The notes under the pieces were generated by a model. That model did no database searches and had not been told where the DNA came from. It saw only the letters and a program-made list of their open reading frames with translations. This document shows positions 1-10,200 of a DNA stretch of 48,934 nt, piece by piece. Source of the stretch: Polychytrium aggregatum (Eukaryota; Chytridiomycota; Chytridiomycetes; Polychytriales); NCBI RefSeq assembly GCF_025602895.1, contig NW_026516421.1, forward strand, positions 1 to 48,934, written 5' to 3'. Within the stretch, counting starts at the first letter, position 1, and each line of letters starts with the position of its first letter. The position numbers and the translations under genes were made by a program.

Positions 1-16
1 ATTGATCTTAGCGAGG

Positions 17-484
17 TGTCACAGATCCCTCTGCCCGTCAGACTGCACCGTCGCACTTGTGTCACTGTTTTGCGTCGCACATTTTCTTTTTCCTTTGTCC
101 TGCGATGCCTTTCCTTTCTCCTTCCTCTCATGTTGCACACGCCGCTCTGTGTTCCCTGCATTTGTCATTGACCATTGCATTAGTCAGACGCTGTGTTTCC
201 CGCATTTGCCAGCCACCAAGCATTTGTCAGACTTTCACATGTTTCTCCGGTTAGCCGTTGCTGCCTGGCTGCTGTCCCGCCGCCTCCGCTGCTTCGCCCC
301 CGCTGCGGCAGGCTTCGCCTCCGGGACCGCCAGACAGATAAATAGCCCGCCTTCGCCCGCTCATGTTTCTGGTCATCACCTTCGACCCCAGACACACTTG
401 ACTCTAGATCCTAGCCTCGCTAAGATCGATAAAACCCTTCTCTATCTTCTTCTTTTGACTTCCTCTTGATCCCGTGATCCGATA
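17..484 (+). repeat. Solo LTR of the Ty3/Gypsy element family, diverged copy
   Basis: It aligns end to end with the LTRs of the full element at 864-6582, including the TGTCACAGAT start, the TATA-like AGATAAATAG stretch and the tail ending near GATCCGATA instead of GATCTGACA. Scattered substitutions and small indels set it apart from the two young LTRs, so it is an older insertion. The flanking bases (CGAGG on the left, GTATA on the right) do not form a duplication. The 16 bases before it show no polypurine tract, so it looks like a solo LTR rather than the 3' end of an element outside the window, but the left context is too short to be sure. Confidence 0.85.
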
Positions 485-863
485 GTATACTTGTGTGAAG
501 GAGGTGCATGGGTGAGTGGGCATGATGGGGACCAGCGAACTGCTGCAGATGATGTCACTGCTGTTATGGACACGCACCTTGATTGAGGGTCGTGGTCATG
601 GCACTCGGGGGCAGCTGAGATTGGCGACCACCGGAACCCAATTGCGTCATTTGTTAGATTAGTTAGTTCATTCATCCTTTCATTGATCACGGCGTGGCTT
701 ATCCCCGACTGAGCTCTATGGTGCGATAGATAGACAGCTGAGGTATAATTAGACGCTCTCGGGGACGAGAGGAGAAAGCTCACCAAGTGAATGATCTTCT
801 CACTACTTCAATATAAGATCATCACTCTTCTGAACTCTGACCACTCCCAGTTCCCACGCCTCC
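485..863. other. Spacer between solo LTR and full retrotransposon
   Basis: No supported gene. One minus-strand open frame here overlaps the LTR and has no recognisable domain. The last five bases (859-863, CCTCC) are the left copy of the target-site duplication of the element that follows. Confidence 0.6.
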
Positions 864-1329
864 TGTCACAGATCGCTCTGCCCGCCTAGCTGCACCGTCG
901 CACTTGTGTCACTGTTTGCGTCGCACACTTTCCTTTTCCTTTGTCCTGTGACGCCTTTCCTTTTTCCTTGCTCTCATGTTGCACACGCCGCTCTGTTTTC
1001 CCTGCATTTGTCATCGACCATGCATTAGTCAGACGCTGTGTCACCCGCATTTGTCAGCCACCGAGCATTTGTCAGACTTTCACATGTTTCTCCGGTTAGC
1101 CGTTGCTGCCTGGCTGCTGTCCCGCCGCCTCCGCTGCTTCGCCCCCGCTGCGGCAGGCTTCGCCTCCGGGACCGCCAGACAGATAAATAGCCCGCCTTCA
1201 CCCGCTCATGTTTCTGGTCATCACCTTCGACCCCAGACACACTTGACTCTAGATCCTAGCCTCGCTAAGATCAATAAAACCCTTCTCTATCTTTTTCTTT
1301 TGATCTCCTCTTGATCCCGTGATCTGACA
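864..1329 (+). repeat. 5' LTR
   Basis: 466 bp, TGTCAC at the left end and CTGACA at the right end. It contains an AGATAAATAG TATA-like stretch near 1180-1190 and an AATAAA polyadenylation-type signal near 1273. Its sequence matches 6117-6582 throughout as far as I can read, and the short open frames inside both LTRs translate identically. The final A (1329) is also the first base of the gag ATG. Confidence 0.95.
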
Positions 1330-2387
1330 TGGTAGCATCGGTCGATCCCGCCGTCAATGCCTGTCTCCAGGCCCTTGAACAACTATCGCTCGAGGACCGC
1401 GCCCTGGTCCTCTCCGCCCTGACTGCCCAGCCGAATCTCCCCACGGTCCCTCCCGGTTTCAAGCGTCCCAAGATCCCGCTCCCCGACGCCTTCACTGGCG
1501 AGCGTAAGGCTGCTGTCGTTGACGAGTTTGTCTTCTCAATGACCGAGTACATTGCCTTCCACAGTCTCGATGACGCCACCGCTGTCGCCACCGTCGCCAT
1601 GAACCTCAAGGGCAAGGCCAAGACCTGGTGGCGCCTCTGGTCCCAGGGCAAGCAACTCGACAACCTGACCCCGGCCGCCGTCCTGTCCCTCGTCCGCGAC
1701 ACCTTCCTTCCGTCCACCTCGCTGCGCACCACCGAGGATGAGTTCGAAGCACTGCGCCACACCGGCTCCGTCGAGCAGTTCAACTCTCGCTTCCGCGATC
1801 TCCTCCTCGAGCTGCCCCACTTCAGCAACAACCGCCAGAACCTGCAGCGCTACCTCACCAAGCTCAAGCACAGGGTGCGCATCGAAGTCGAATGGAAGCT
1901 TGACTCCAACACAGCCACCCTCGAAGATGCCATGGCCCTCGCCGAGCGATACGAGTCCATTATGGGTCAATCGCAACCCCTGATGCAGCAGCCCGCTCGC
2001 ACTCAGTTCCGCGATCAACCCTTCCGCGAGCTCCAGTTCCAGCGACCTCCTCTCTTCCGCGCTCCACCTGGTCAGCCGCAGTTCCGCCCAATGGTCCGTC
2101 CTCCTCGTCCCGCCTTCCAGCCGACCCAGCCTCCCGCACGTGACCCCAACGCCATGGACCTCGACAACGTCGACATGCGCCCGATCAAGAAGCTCACCGA
2201 CCGCGAGAAGGAGTACCTCCGCCGTAACGGAGGCTGCTTCCGCTGCCGCAAGTTCGGCCACATCGCCTCGCAGTGTCCCTTGAACCAGCCCCGCATCAAC
2301 GCCATCGTCGAGACCGCCGACCAGGCCACCTTCTACGAAGATCAGGGAAACGACGAGGCGGCAACCCCTGGATACTACGACCTCTGA
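1329..2387 (+). CDS. gag: Gag polyprotein of the Ty3/Gypsy element
   Basis: 352 residues. The middle holds the retrotransposon gag capsid-like region, with the typical TWW...W and LL.LP motifs. A proline- and glutamine-rich linker follows, then one CCHC zinc knuckle (Cys303, Cys306, His311, Cys316) that would bind RNA. The start at 1329 is forced: an in-frame TGA lies at 1320-1322 and the next Met is about 70 codons in. The ATG is made of the last LTR base plus the first bases after the LTR, where the tRNA primer site should lie (TGGTAGC, as for initiator tRNA-Met). The frame ends at 2387, overlapping pol by 115 bases in the -1 frame. Confidence 0.93.
   Translation: MVASVDPAVNACLQALEQLSLEDRALVLSALTAQPNLPTVPPGFKRPKIPLPDAFTGERKAAVVDEFVFSMTEYIAFHSLDDATAVATVAMNLKGKAKTWWRLWSQGKQLDNLTPAAVLSLVRDTFLPSTSLRTTEDEFEALRHTGSVEQFNSRFRDLLLELPHFSNNRQNLQRYLTKLKHRVRIEVEWKLDSNTATLEDAMALAERYESIMGQSQPLMQQPARTQFRDQPFRELQFQRPPLFRAPPGQPQFRPMVRPPRPAFQPTQPPARDPNAMDLDNVDMRPIKKLTDREKEYLRRNGGCFRCRKFGHIASQCPLNQPRINAIVETADQATFYEDQGNDEAATPGYYDL
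1330..1341 (+). other. Candidate primer binding site for minus-strand DNA synthesis
   Basis: TGGTAGCATCGG lies directly after the 5' LTR. The first seven bases complement a tRNA 3' end GCUACCA, as in fungal initiator tRNA-Met. The match weakens after that, so the primer is inferred. The site lies inside the first gag codons. Confidence 0.5.
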
Positions 2388-2408
2388 AGGACCCGGCGAG
2401 TTGCCGCC
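2345..2408 (+). promoter_or_regulatory. -1 ribosomal frameshift signal joining gag and pol
   Basis: Within the gag/pol overlap the heptamer GGGAAAC (2345-2351) fits X XXY YYZ, with GGA and AAC as the gag-frame codons (2346-2348 and 2349-2351). Pol lies in the -1 frame. Five bases downstream begins a perfect 9-bp inverted repeat, GGCGGCAAC at 2357-2365 and GTTGCCGCC at 2400-2408, with a 34-base loop that contains the gag stop. Slippery site, short spacer and stem are the standard parts of programmed -1 frameshifting. Use of the site is inferred. Confidence 0.85.
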
Positions 2409-5400
2409 ATCCGACTCCGACCCCCGACGCTGAACTATTGACTCTCGCCACCGGACCTCACCTGATCAACTCTCTCATCGACGAACCCCACCGCATTGCC
2501 GCCAACCACGGCAAGGGACTGCTTGTGATCGACGCCACCCTCAACGGCTCCCCGATCACCGTCCTCATCGACCCTGGTGCGACCAACTCGCACATCTCCG
2601 AGACCCTCGCCTCGACCCTCGACCTTCGAACCAAGACCACCGCCAACGCCGTCACGATGCCCAACGGCAAGTCCTTCCCGTCCTCCGTCACCGATCCCGT
2701 CGACCTCACCATCCACGACTACCACGCCCGCATCAACCTCTTCACCGCGCCACTCACCTGGGACGTTATCCTCGGCAAGAACTGGCTCGACCAGACCAAC
2801 CCCGAGATCGACTGGCCCTCCAACCGAATCAAGTTCTCGATCGACGGGAAGCACCACACTTGGACGGCATCGCGACCCGACACCGGAATGCCACTCACGA
2901 CCCTCGAACTCCGATCCCAGTACCACATGTCGACCCAGCAGATCAACGCACTGGCTTCGACTCCCGGCGCCGTGTATGTTTGTACTCTGAGCAGTGACTT
3001 GAATACAGTTGCTGTTGAACCCTACGACCCCGTTGCCCAACTTGCCCGTGTCCTCGAACCACTGACCCCCGAACACCGATCCATCATCGCAAAGTACCGC
3101 GATGCCTTCAACGAACTCAAGGAACTCCCGCCTCACCGACCCGGCATCGACATGAACATCCAACTCGACGACTCTGCCAAGCCAACCTGGTCGTCGCTCT
3201 ACCAAATGTCGGCCGAAGAACTCGCTCGTCTCAAAGACGAACTCGACCGATTGCTCCGGATCGGCCACATCCGCAAGTCCGTCTCGCCCTTCGGCGCACC
3301 GATCTTCTGGGTCAAGCAGGGCGACAAGTTCCGACTCGTCTTTGACTTCCGCGCCCTCAACAAGATCACCGTCAAGGACCGCACCGCGCTGCCCAACATG
3401 CGCGAGATCATCGACCGCCTGTCCAAGTGCCGTGTCTTCTCCAAGCTCGACTTGCAACGCGGATTCCACCAGATCCGCATTGCCGACGCCGACACCCCCA
3501 AGACGGCCTTCAGGACCAAGTACGGCCACTTTGAGTGGCTTGTGATGCCCTTCGGCCTCGCCAACAGTCCCTCCGTGTTCCAAGCCGCGATGAACGACAT
3601 CTTCCGCGAGTTCATCGACGACTTTGTGTTCGTCTACATCGACGACATCCTGATCGCATCCGAGGACGAGGACCAGCACATCCGCCACATCGAACTGGTC
3701 CTCGACAAGATCCACCGACACGGCTTCAAGATCCGACCCGAGAAGTGTTCGTTCTTCAACTCGACCGTCACCTATCTCGGCTTCATCATCGGCGAAGGAC
3801 GCATCCAAGTGCATCCCTCGCGCATCGACGCCATCAAGAACTACCCGCGACCAACGACCGAACACGAACTCCGCAGCTTCCTCGGCTTGACCAACACCAT
3901 CATGAGCTTTGTCCCTGGCTACGCTGCCCTCGCCGGTCCACTCTCGACTCTGATCACCACCCGCTCCGCCAACTCGACCAAGTCCGTCGTCTGGGACGAC
4001 AACGCCATCGCCGCCTTCGAGCAGCTCAAGTTGCTCTCGCCTCAGTCGCTGCACATGGTCAACCCGGACAAGGACATTCACCTCTTCACCGACTGGTCCG
4101 AGTCAAGCGCATCGATTGGTGGATGGATCGGGCAGGACATGGACGGATCCGGCACGGTGCGCCCCATCGCTTTCAACTCGCAGAAACTGCACGGATCCGA
4201 ACTCAACTACTCGCCCTACAACGGCGAGCTGCTGTCGATCACCCGCCACCTCGACAAGTTCAAGAACTACCTCGTCGGCCGCAAAGTCTTCCTCCACACC
4301 GACCAGAAGGCGCTCAAGCACATCCTCGACTCCAAGACCCTCAACAAGCGCCAACAGCGAGCCATCGACACGATGCTGGACTTTGACCTCGAGATCCAGT
4401 GGATCCCCGGCTCGTGGAACAAGGTCGCCGACGTGCTCTCGCGCACACCGACAGCCATCTCCAAGGCCGTCCAAGTCTCGATCATCAACGCGATTGTCAA
4501 CCTCGGACCCTCGCCCGACGATCTCTTGGACACCATCCGCACTCAGTACAGCTCCGACCCGATCCTGTCAGCACTGATCTCGGTCCTCCGCGACAACTCG
4601 ACCGACGGACTCAAGCCGTGGATGAAGGCACAGCTGCACCGCTTCTCACTTCGACACGGGATTCTCTACTTCGACTCGACCCGCATCTGCATCCCCGGCA
4701 AGGACCTCCGCATCTCGATCATCAAGGACCACCACGACTCTGTCTGTGCAGCTCACCCCGGCACCAACACGCTCTACAAAGCCATCTCGACACACTACTA
4801 CTGGCCCGCCATGTCCAAGGACATTGCCGAGTGGGTCTCGCACTGCGACATCTGCCAGCGAGCCAAGATCCGACGACAACAAGCATACGGTCACTTCTCC
4901 CGGATCCCTGTGGCCACCCGCAAGATGGACACTGTCGCCCTCGACTTCATCCTCGGACTCCCGCCTGTCACGGACTCACTCTCGGGACGCACCTTCAACT
5001 CGATCACGATCTTTGTCGACTCCCTCACCAAGTACGTCGTCCTGGTTCCTGGCAACAAGACCGACTCGGCCGAAGACGTCGCCCGCCAGTACTTCCGCGA
5101 TGTCTTTGTGCACTTTGGACTCGCCGGCACTTTCATCTCGGATCACGACACACGCTTCCGGTCGGCCTTCTGGACAGGACTTAACACTCTGCTCAAGACC
5201 GAACTCCGGATCGCCTTTGCCCACCACCACGAGGCCGCCGGACAAGTCGAACGCTTTGTGGCAACCGTCGCCGAGGCCATCCGCTGTTCGACTCTGGCCC
5301 TCGGCTCCCGCTGGATCGATCAAGTGCCATACATCCAGTTCGCGCTCAACTCACACAGCTCAGCTTCGACTGGACATTCGCCCTTCTTCCTGATGCACGG

Positions 5401-6082
5401 TCAGCATCCTCGCACTCCTGCCAACACCGACATCATCGCCGAGTCCAACCCTGCAGCACAGTCGATCGAGGAGATGCAAGCGACTCTGGACTTGGTCTCG
5501 GACAACATCGGCAAGGCCCAGGACCGGGCCCTGTACTACGCCAACCGACATCGACGCGATATCAGCTACGACATTGGCGACCAAGTCCTGATCGACACGA
5601 CCGCGTATCACTTCAGCACGGACGACGTCACACCCTCCAAGATGCGGATGCCGTACTTGGGACCCTTCAAGATCATCGAGAAGATCGGAACGACTGGATA
5701 TCGACTTCGACTCCCGAGGACCCTCCGATTTACAACCGAACTCCCCGCTTCCGCCCTCGTCCCCTACAACACACCATCGACCGACCAACTTGTGTTTGAT
5801 GAACCCGGACCCAACCACAACGACGAATCAGTGTTCGAAGCGATCATTGGACACAGGATCAACCGACGACGTCGACTTCCTGGATATCGACACGAGTTCT
5901 TGCTCCGCTGGCAGGGATACGACCCATCTTACGACTCGTGGGCACCACTGGCCGAACTCTTGGATGGAGGACTCGCAGATATCCACGACTTCCTCAGCCG
6001 CAACCGCAACCTTCCGGAAATGGACACACTGATCGACCTTTGCCAAGCACAAGTGCAACGCAACTCGGGATCGAAAAATTGA
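2345..6082 (+). CDS. pol: Pol polyprotein: protease, RT, RNase H, integrase, chromodomain
   Basis: The frame is open from 2273 to 6082; residues made by frameshifting start near 2345. The aspartic protease has LIDPGA near 2563, a DPG in place of the usual DSG/DTG. The reverse transcriptase has VFSKLDL, the VMPFGL motif and YIDD near 3635. RNase H follows with TDWS near 4087 and the HTD and DVLSR signatures. The integrase has an HHCC zinc-binding region (H..H, CDIC) near 4730-4860, then Asp in VALDF, Asp in SDHD and Glu in QVERF (about 4940, 5142, 5247). The last 60 residues (about 5830-6010) form a chromodomain with FLLRWQGY and DSWAP, which in related elements steers integration to modified histones. 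No disabling change is visible. Confidence 0.95.
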   Translation, partial: GKRRGGNPWILRPLKDPASCRHPTPTPDAELLTLATGPHLINSLIDEPHRIAANHGKGLLVIDATLNGSPITVLIDPGATNSHISETLASTLDLRTKTTANAVTMPNGKSFPSSVTDPVDLTIHDYHARINLFTAPLTWDVILGKNWLDQTNPEIDWPSNRIKFSIDGKHHTWTASRPDTGMPLTTLELRSQYHMSTQQINALASTPGAVYVCTLSSDLNTVAVEPYDPVAQLARVLEPLTPEHRSIIAKYRDAFNELKELPPHRPGIDMNIQLDDSAKPTWSSLYQMSAEELARLKDELDRLLRIGHIRKSVSPFGAPIFWVKQGDKFRLVFDFRALNKITVKDRTALPNMREIIDRLSKCRVFSKLDLQRGFHQIRIADADTPKTAFRTKYGHFEWLVMPFGLANSPSVFQAAMNDIFREFIDDFVFVYIDDILIASEDEDQHIRHIELVLDKIHRHGFKIRPEKCSFFNSTVTYLGFIIGEGRIQVHPSRIDAIKNYPRPTTEHELRSFLGLTNTIMSFVPGYAALAGPLSTLITTRSANSTKSVVWDDNAIAAFEQLKLLSPQSLHMVNPDKDIHLFTDWSESSASIGGWIGQDMDGSGTVRPIAFNSQKLHGSELNYSPYNGELLSITRHLDKFKNYLVGRKVFLHTDQKALKHILDSKTLNKRQQRAIDTMLDFDLEIQWIPGSWNKVADVLSRTPTAISKAVQVSIINAIVNLGPSPDDLLDTIRTQYSSDPILSALISVLRDNSTDGLKPWMKAQLHRFSLRHGILYFDSTRICIPGKDLRISIIKDHHDSVCAAHPGTNTLYKAISTHYYWPAMSKDIAEWVSHCDICQRAKIRRQQAYGHFSRIPVATRKMDTVALDFILGLPPVTDSLSGRTFNSITIFVDSLTKYVVLVPGNKTDSAEDVARQYFRDVFVHFGLAGTFISDHDTRFRSAFWTGLNTLLKTELRIAFAHHHEAAGQVERFVATVAEAIRCSTLALGSRWIDQVPYIQFALNSHSSASTGHSPFFLMHGQHPRTPANTDIIAESNPAAQSIEEMQATLDLVSDNIGKAQDRALYYANRHRRDISYDIGDQVLIDTTAYHFSTDDVTPSKMRMPYLGPFKIIEKIGTTGYRLRLPRTLRFTTELPASALVPYNTPSTDQLVFDEPGPNHNDESVFEAIIGHRINRRRRLPGYRHEFLLRWQGYDPSYDSWAPLAELLDGGLADIHDFLSRNRNLPEMDTLIDLCQAQVQRNSGSKN

Positions 6083-6102
6083 TGGTTTGACTTGAGCACA
6101 AT

Positions 6103-6116
6103 TTTTCTGGGGGGGA
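6103..6116 (+). other. Polypurine tract
   Basis: A run of G residues followed by GA, immediately upstream of the TG that opens the 3' LTR. This is the expected primer for plus-strand DNA synthesis. It is seen directly; function is inferred from position. Confidence 0.75.
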
Positions 6117-6582
6117 TGTCACAGATCGCTCTGCCCGCCTAGCTGCACCGTCGCACTTGTGTCACTGTTTGCGTCGCACACTTTCCTTTTCCTTTGTCCT
6201 GTGACGCCTTTCCTTTTTCCTTGCTCTCATGTTGCACACGCCGCTCTGTTTTCCCTGCATTTGTCATCGACCATGCATTAGTCAGACGCTGTGTCACCCG
6301 CATTTGTCAGCCACCGAGCATTTGTCAGACTTTCACATGTTTCTCCGGTTAGCCGTTGCTGCCTGGCTGCTGTCCCGCCGCCTCCGCTGCTTCGCCCCCG
6401 CTGCGGCAGGCTTCGCCTCCGGGACCGCCAGACAGATAAATAGCCCGCCTTCACCCGCTCATGTTTCTGGTCATCACCTTCGACCCCAGACACACTTGAC
6501 TCTAGATCCTAGCCTCGCTAAGATCAATAAAACCCTTCTCTATCTTTTTCTTTTGATCTCCTCTTGATCCCGTGATCTGACA
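6117..6582 (+). repeat. 3' LTR
   Basis: 466 bp, apparently identical to the 5' LTR, ending TGACA and followed by the right copy of the CCTCC duplication at 6583-6587. It carries the same TATA-like and AATAAA elements, which here would act as the polyadenylation region. Confidence 0.95.
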
Positions 6583-6587
6583 CCTCC

Positions 6588-7219
6588 TGTCCTTGCCCCG
6601 CCTTATTTCCGTGTCCTGTTCTTTACAACTGCGGACCAGAGAAGAACGCGTCCCTTCGAAATGTGAGATTGTCGCGGAGAAATGAGCTTTATTATTTTCA
6701 GGACTCGGCAAACAGATTTCATAGAGTTCGCCTCCTGTCTGATTCTTACAGCCCAGACGGTCCACATATCCCATGCAGCCCACGCAAGTCATCCATGTAT
6801 TAAGGTATCTCGTGTATAAATCAGTTTTTTTCTTCAACGGCGATTTCGATCACCATGCCGGTCTGTCGAGAACATTGCTCTGTTCTTAGTGCCGATTCAT
6901 TGTTCGTTCCTATTTAATCGCCATTCTTTTCGCATATCCGTGGTGCCCTCCTCTCCCCTCTCACTCTCCTTCCACCCACTTCTTGTCAGAGCCAGTCTCT
7001 CAAGGCCCTCTGCTTCGTTCACGTATTCGTCACAATATCAGTAAAGCAGGATCATTGTGATGGAGCACACCCCTGAACCGTGTATGCGTTGTTGGTCACC
7101 AATGTATCTCATAAACTCGATGTCACATTCTGATTTATAGCGTCTATTCTCGCCCGAATTACCATCAAACTCACTGTATGCGCAGGGGCTGCCATGGATC
7201 AATGAACGGCCAGACACAT
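6588..7219. other. Intergenic stretch between retrotransposon and NLR-like gene
   Basis: About 630 bp without a supported gene. It would contain the 3' untranslated region of the minus-strand gene that ends at 7220. Open frames present are short and carry no recognisable motif. I see no repeat or RNA gene in it. Confidence 0.55.
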
Positions 7220-10200
7220 TTACTCCTGTTCAGTTACTTTGAGCTCGGCGAGAAGTTCCGTAGCCTCCCTGTGGACCCTGCCGTTTTTCGACTGTATGTT
7301 GATCGCATTCTGTGCATACACCTTGGCTTTCGTGTAGTTTTTGTCGTTGGTCTCGATTCTCGCGAGCTTCAAATATACCTCTTTGAGAGAAGTCCTTGCT
7401 ACATCGATCTCGGCGCATTGGACGATTCGCGCAACATACTCCTCCAAATACTTCTTTGCTGACTGATTGTCTCCGCACAAGATGCAGGTGCATCCCAGTT
7501 CGTATAGCAGGCCCAGGACAGATTCGGGAGACGAGTTGGGCATCATGCCCATGCGCATATCAAGGGCATTTTCGTAGTGTGCACGCGCATCTTCGTACTT
7601 GCCCATGGAACGGGTTGCGCTCCCCAGTTGCAGCAGCGAATGAAGTATCGAATTATGCGGCCGGCCAGCATGGATGGTTCGCTGCAATTCGAGAGCTTCG
7701 CGAAATTTGGCCGCCGCAACTTCATAATCACCCTTGGCCTCGGCTACTCGACCGATTTGAAGGATCGTTGCTGCGACACCCGAGTGCTCACGCGTACCGA
7801 ATCCAGCTACACGAATATCCAGTGCTTCTCGGTAGTAAGTGAGCGCTTCGTCAAGCTTGCCTTCGGCGATTGCCACGTCACCCAAAGCATGCAATGACGT
7901 GGCTACGTAGGTATGCTTCCGCGTGTTGTAGCTTGCAATCTTGATTTCGAGAGCCTCTTGGTGGTATGCCCGGGCATCGCTGTATTTCTCCATAGCCAAA
8001 CTTACGCCACCAAGGGCATGAAGCGTTCCTGCGACATAAGGATGACTTCTCGTACCGTATTTCAGCACTTCGGCCTCCAAAACTTTGGAATAATGGCTGA
8101 AGGCGTCGTTGTATCGACCTTCTGCCATGTCGATTCCCCCCATGGCATAGTGTGCACCGCTTTCAACTTCGCGGCCCTCAGCTTCCGGCAACTTTGCAGC
8201 AATTTCGATTGCTTCCTGGTGGTAGACCTTGGCTTGCTGGATGCTTGCAACCTTTCGGGTGACCATTCCAAGCTGATTCAGATTATCGGCAATCGAGGAA
8301 TGTTCACGTGTTCCGTAATACTCGACTCGGATTGCCAGCGCAGTCTGAAAGTGCTGTATAGCGTCCGTATACTTGGCCTGCGCTTCGACCACGATTCCCA
8401 GTTGGTGATATGCCTGGGCCACCAAGGGCTGTGTTCTAGTTCCGTAGAAAATCTCCATTTTTTCGATCGCTTGAACCAAGATTTGATTGGAGACCCGGAG
8501 CAATCCTCGAGAATATGCCAAGTCAGCATTGATCAAGTCGATTTTGACTTGATACTCTTGATCGTATTGCTTAGGAGAGGTCACGGATGCAAATGCCTGT
8601 AGATGGATTCCAATCTCAAGGGCGCTTTTGCTGAACGGAAAACTGCCGACGACTTCACACAGTACTTCCGCAGTAGACCGAACGACATCTGCGAGCCCAT
8701 ATTCCTGCATGCTATTTCCACTTGTACACAGATCTCGAGAGACTTGTTGGACAAGTCCGTGCGTGTAATATGAATCGCCCGATCGACGCCGAAGCAGCCC
8801 AACCTGCTGCATAGCGTATATCACATCAGCTGATAAAAATAAATCGGAATTAGTGCGATAGATCGACCGACGGTCGCGGGCGCGAGCACACATATCGATT
8901 CCACTGCCGATGTTGGAGCATTTGTGGGCCCGATAAATTCCAGAGCCTTCAGCCCATAGGACGCTCCCTACTTCCTGACTTAATGGTGGTTACAGTCAAC
9001 CATCCGTATCCCTCTACTCTTTGATTTACTTACGCGGTCGCTCGCAAGTGGGATCAAATCGCTTGATAAGACTTTCAAGCAGCCGGAACTGAATCCAACT
9101 GGAATCCAAATACCCCACAGCTCCACAAAGCTTCACTGCAGTGCTTGCAAAAGAAGTGTGCTTCTCGTTCAGCCATCTGAGCGCCCATTCGACCAGGGCC
9201 CGCAAGCACGTCTTCGAAGGGTCGTCGTCGTCGCTTTCATTGGAGCCTTGATGCGAGAGAATCTTGCTAAAGTCCGTTACAACTACCGAGAGCGGTGGCT
9301 GACGCGCCTCGTAGTAAGAGATGAACTGCTCGACCACAATAGGATAGCCATTGATGATAGAGAGGAGCGACTCGAAGTGTACCTTGTCTGCAGGAGTAGA
9401 GACCGCAGTGTGCAAGGAGTCGCATCGAGAGAGTATGTAGCCTTTTGTCTTCGAGGTGTCCCAGACTTCGAGTGAGAGGATACTTTGCTTTCGGGAGCCG
9501 CTTGTCATCTCCAGCGCTCGCTGGAGTTTGCCCGGCGGGAGGGTTTCATAGCGAGTGGTGATCAACACATCTCCTCCGAATCGCTTGAGCTTGGCAAAGA
9601 CCTGGTTGGTCACCTCGATATCGTCGACATTGTCAATCACCAGGAGATAGCGCTTCTGGGCTTCGAAAAACTTGGAGGCATGGCCCAGTATATCCTTGTG
9701 AGCGACGCCCTCAAACTCCTCAATCGAGAGAAGGTCATCGGTCGCTGCTTCGACAGAGGAGCACGTCACCCAAAATACGTTGCTATATGCGCATTGTGTT
9801 TTGACGGCATTGTGGACGAATTGTCGGGCCAAAACCGATTTGCCCATACCGCCCATGGCGCTGATTATTGCGACGCCTTGGTTGACAATACTGGACTCGA
9901 TCTTGAGCAGCGTTTCGGACTGAAGAAGTAGGTCTGAAGGGATGTACAGTCGGCCCATGCTCAGCTTGATTGGATCCATACTAGCGCCGGCGGCGGGATC
10001 GATGGCATCGAGGAGGTTGTATACGATCGAAAAGATATTCTCCGGGTCGATATCGGCAATCTGTCGCTGACACAGTCGACCCAAAGCATCTCTCATTTTG
10101 TTGTAGAGCGGGCCATCAGGGACGGGGTAGGCGTATGGCCGAAACGGCAACTTTGAGTCTCCGGTCTAGGAGAGCCACACATGGTTCCCATTGAACAAAT

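Larger units (their letters stand above)
864..6582 (+). mobile_element. Complete Ty3/Gypsy LTR retrotransposon with chromodomain (chromovirus type)
   Basis: The element has every part expected of an autonomous copy. There are two 466-bp LTRs that begin TGTCA and end TGACA, and a 5-bp target duplication CCTCC at 859-863 and 6583-6587. Gag carries a zinc knuckle. Pol runs protease, reverse transcriptase, RNase H, integrase and a C-terminal chromodomain, and a G-rich polypurine tract precedes the 3' LTR. The integrase-before-end order and the chromodomain place it among Ty3/Gypsy chromoviruses. I see no difference between the LTRs and no stop or frameshift inside gag or pol other than the programmed junction, so it looks recently inserted and possibly still competent. 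Confidence 0.96.

Noticed and set aside
976-1314. 112-codon open frames inside both LTRs
   Set aside because: Identical because the LTRs are identical; no start context or domain. The matching 71-codon antisense frame is also just LTR sequence.
2435-4081. 548-codon open frame on the minus strand inside pol
   Set aside because: It is an antisense shadow of the strongly biased pol reading frame (GC-rich third positions); the translation has no domain.
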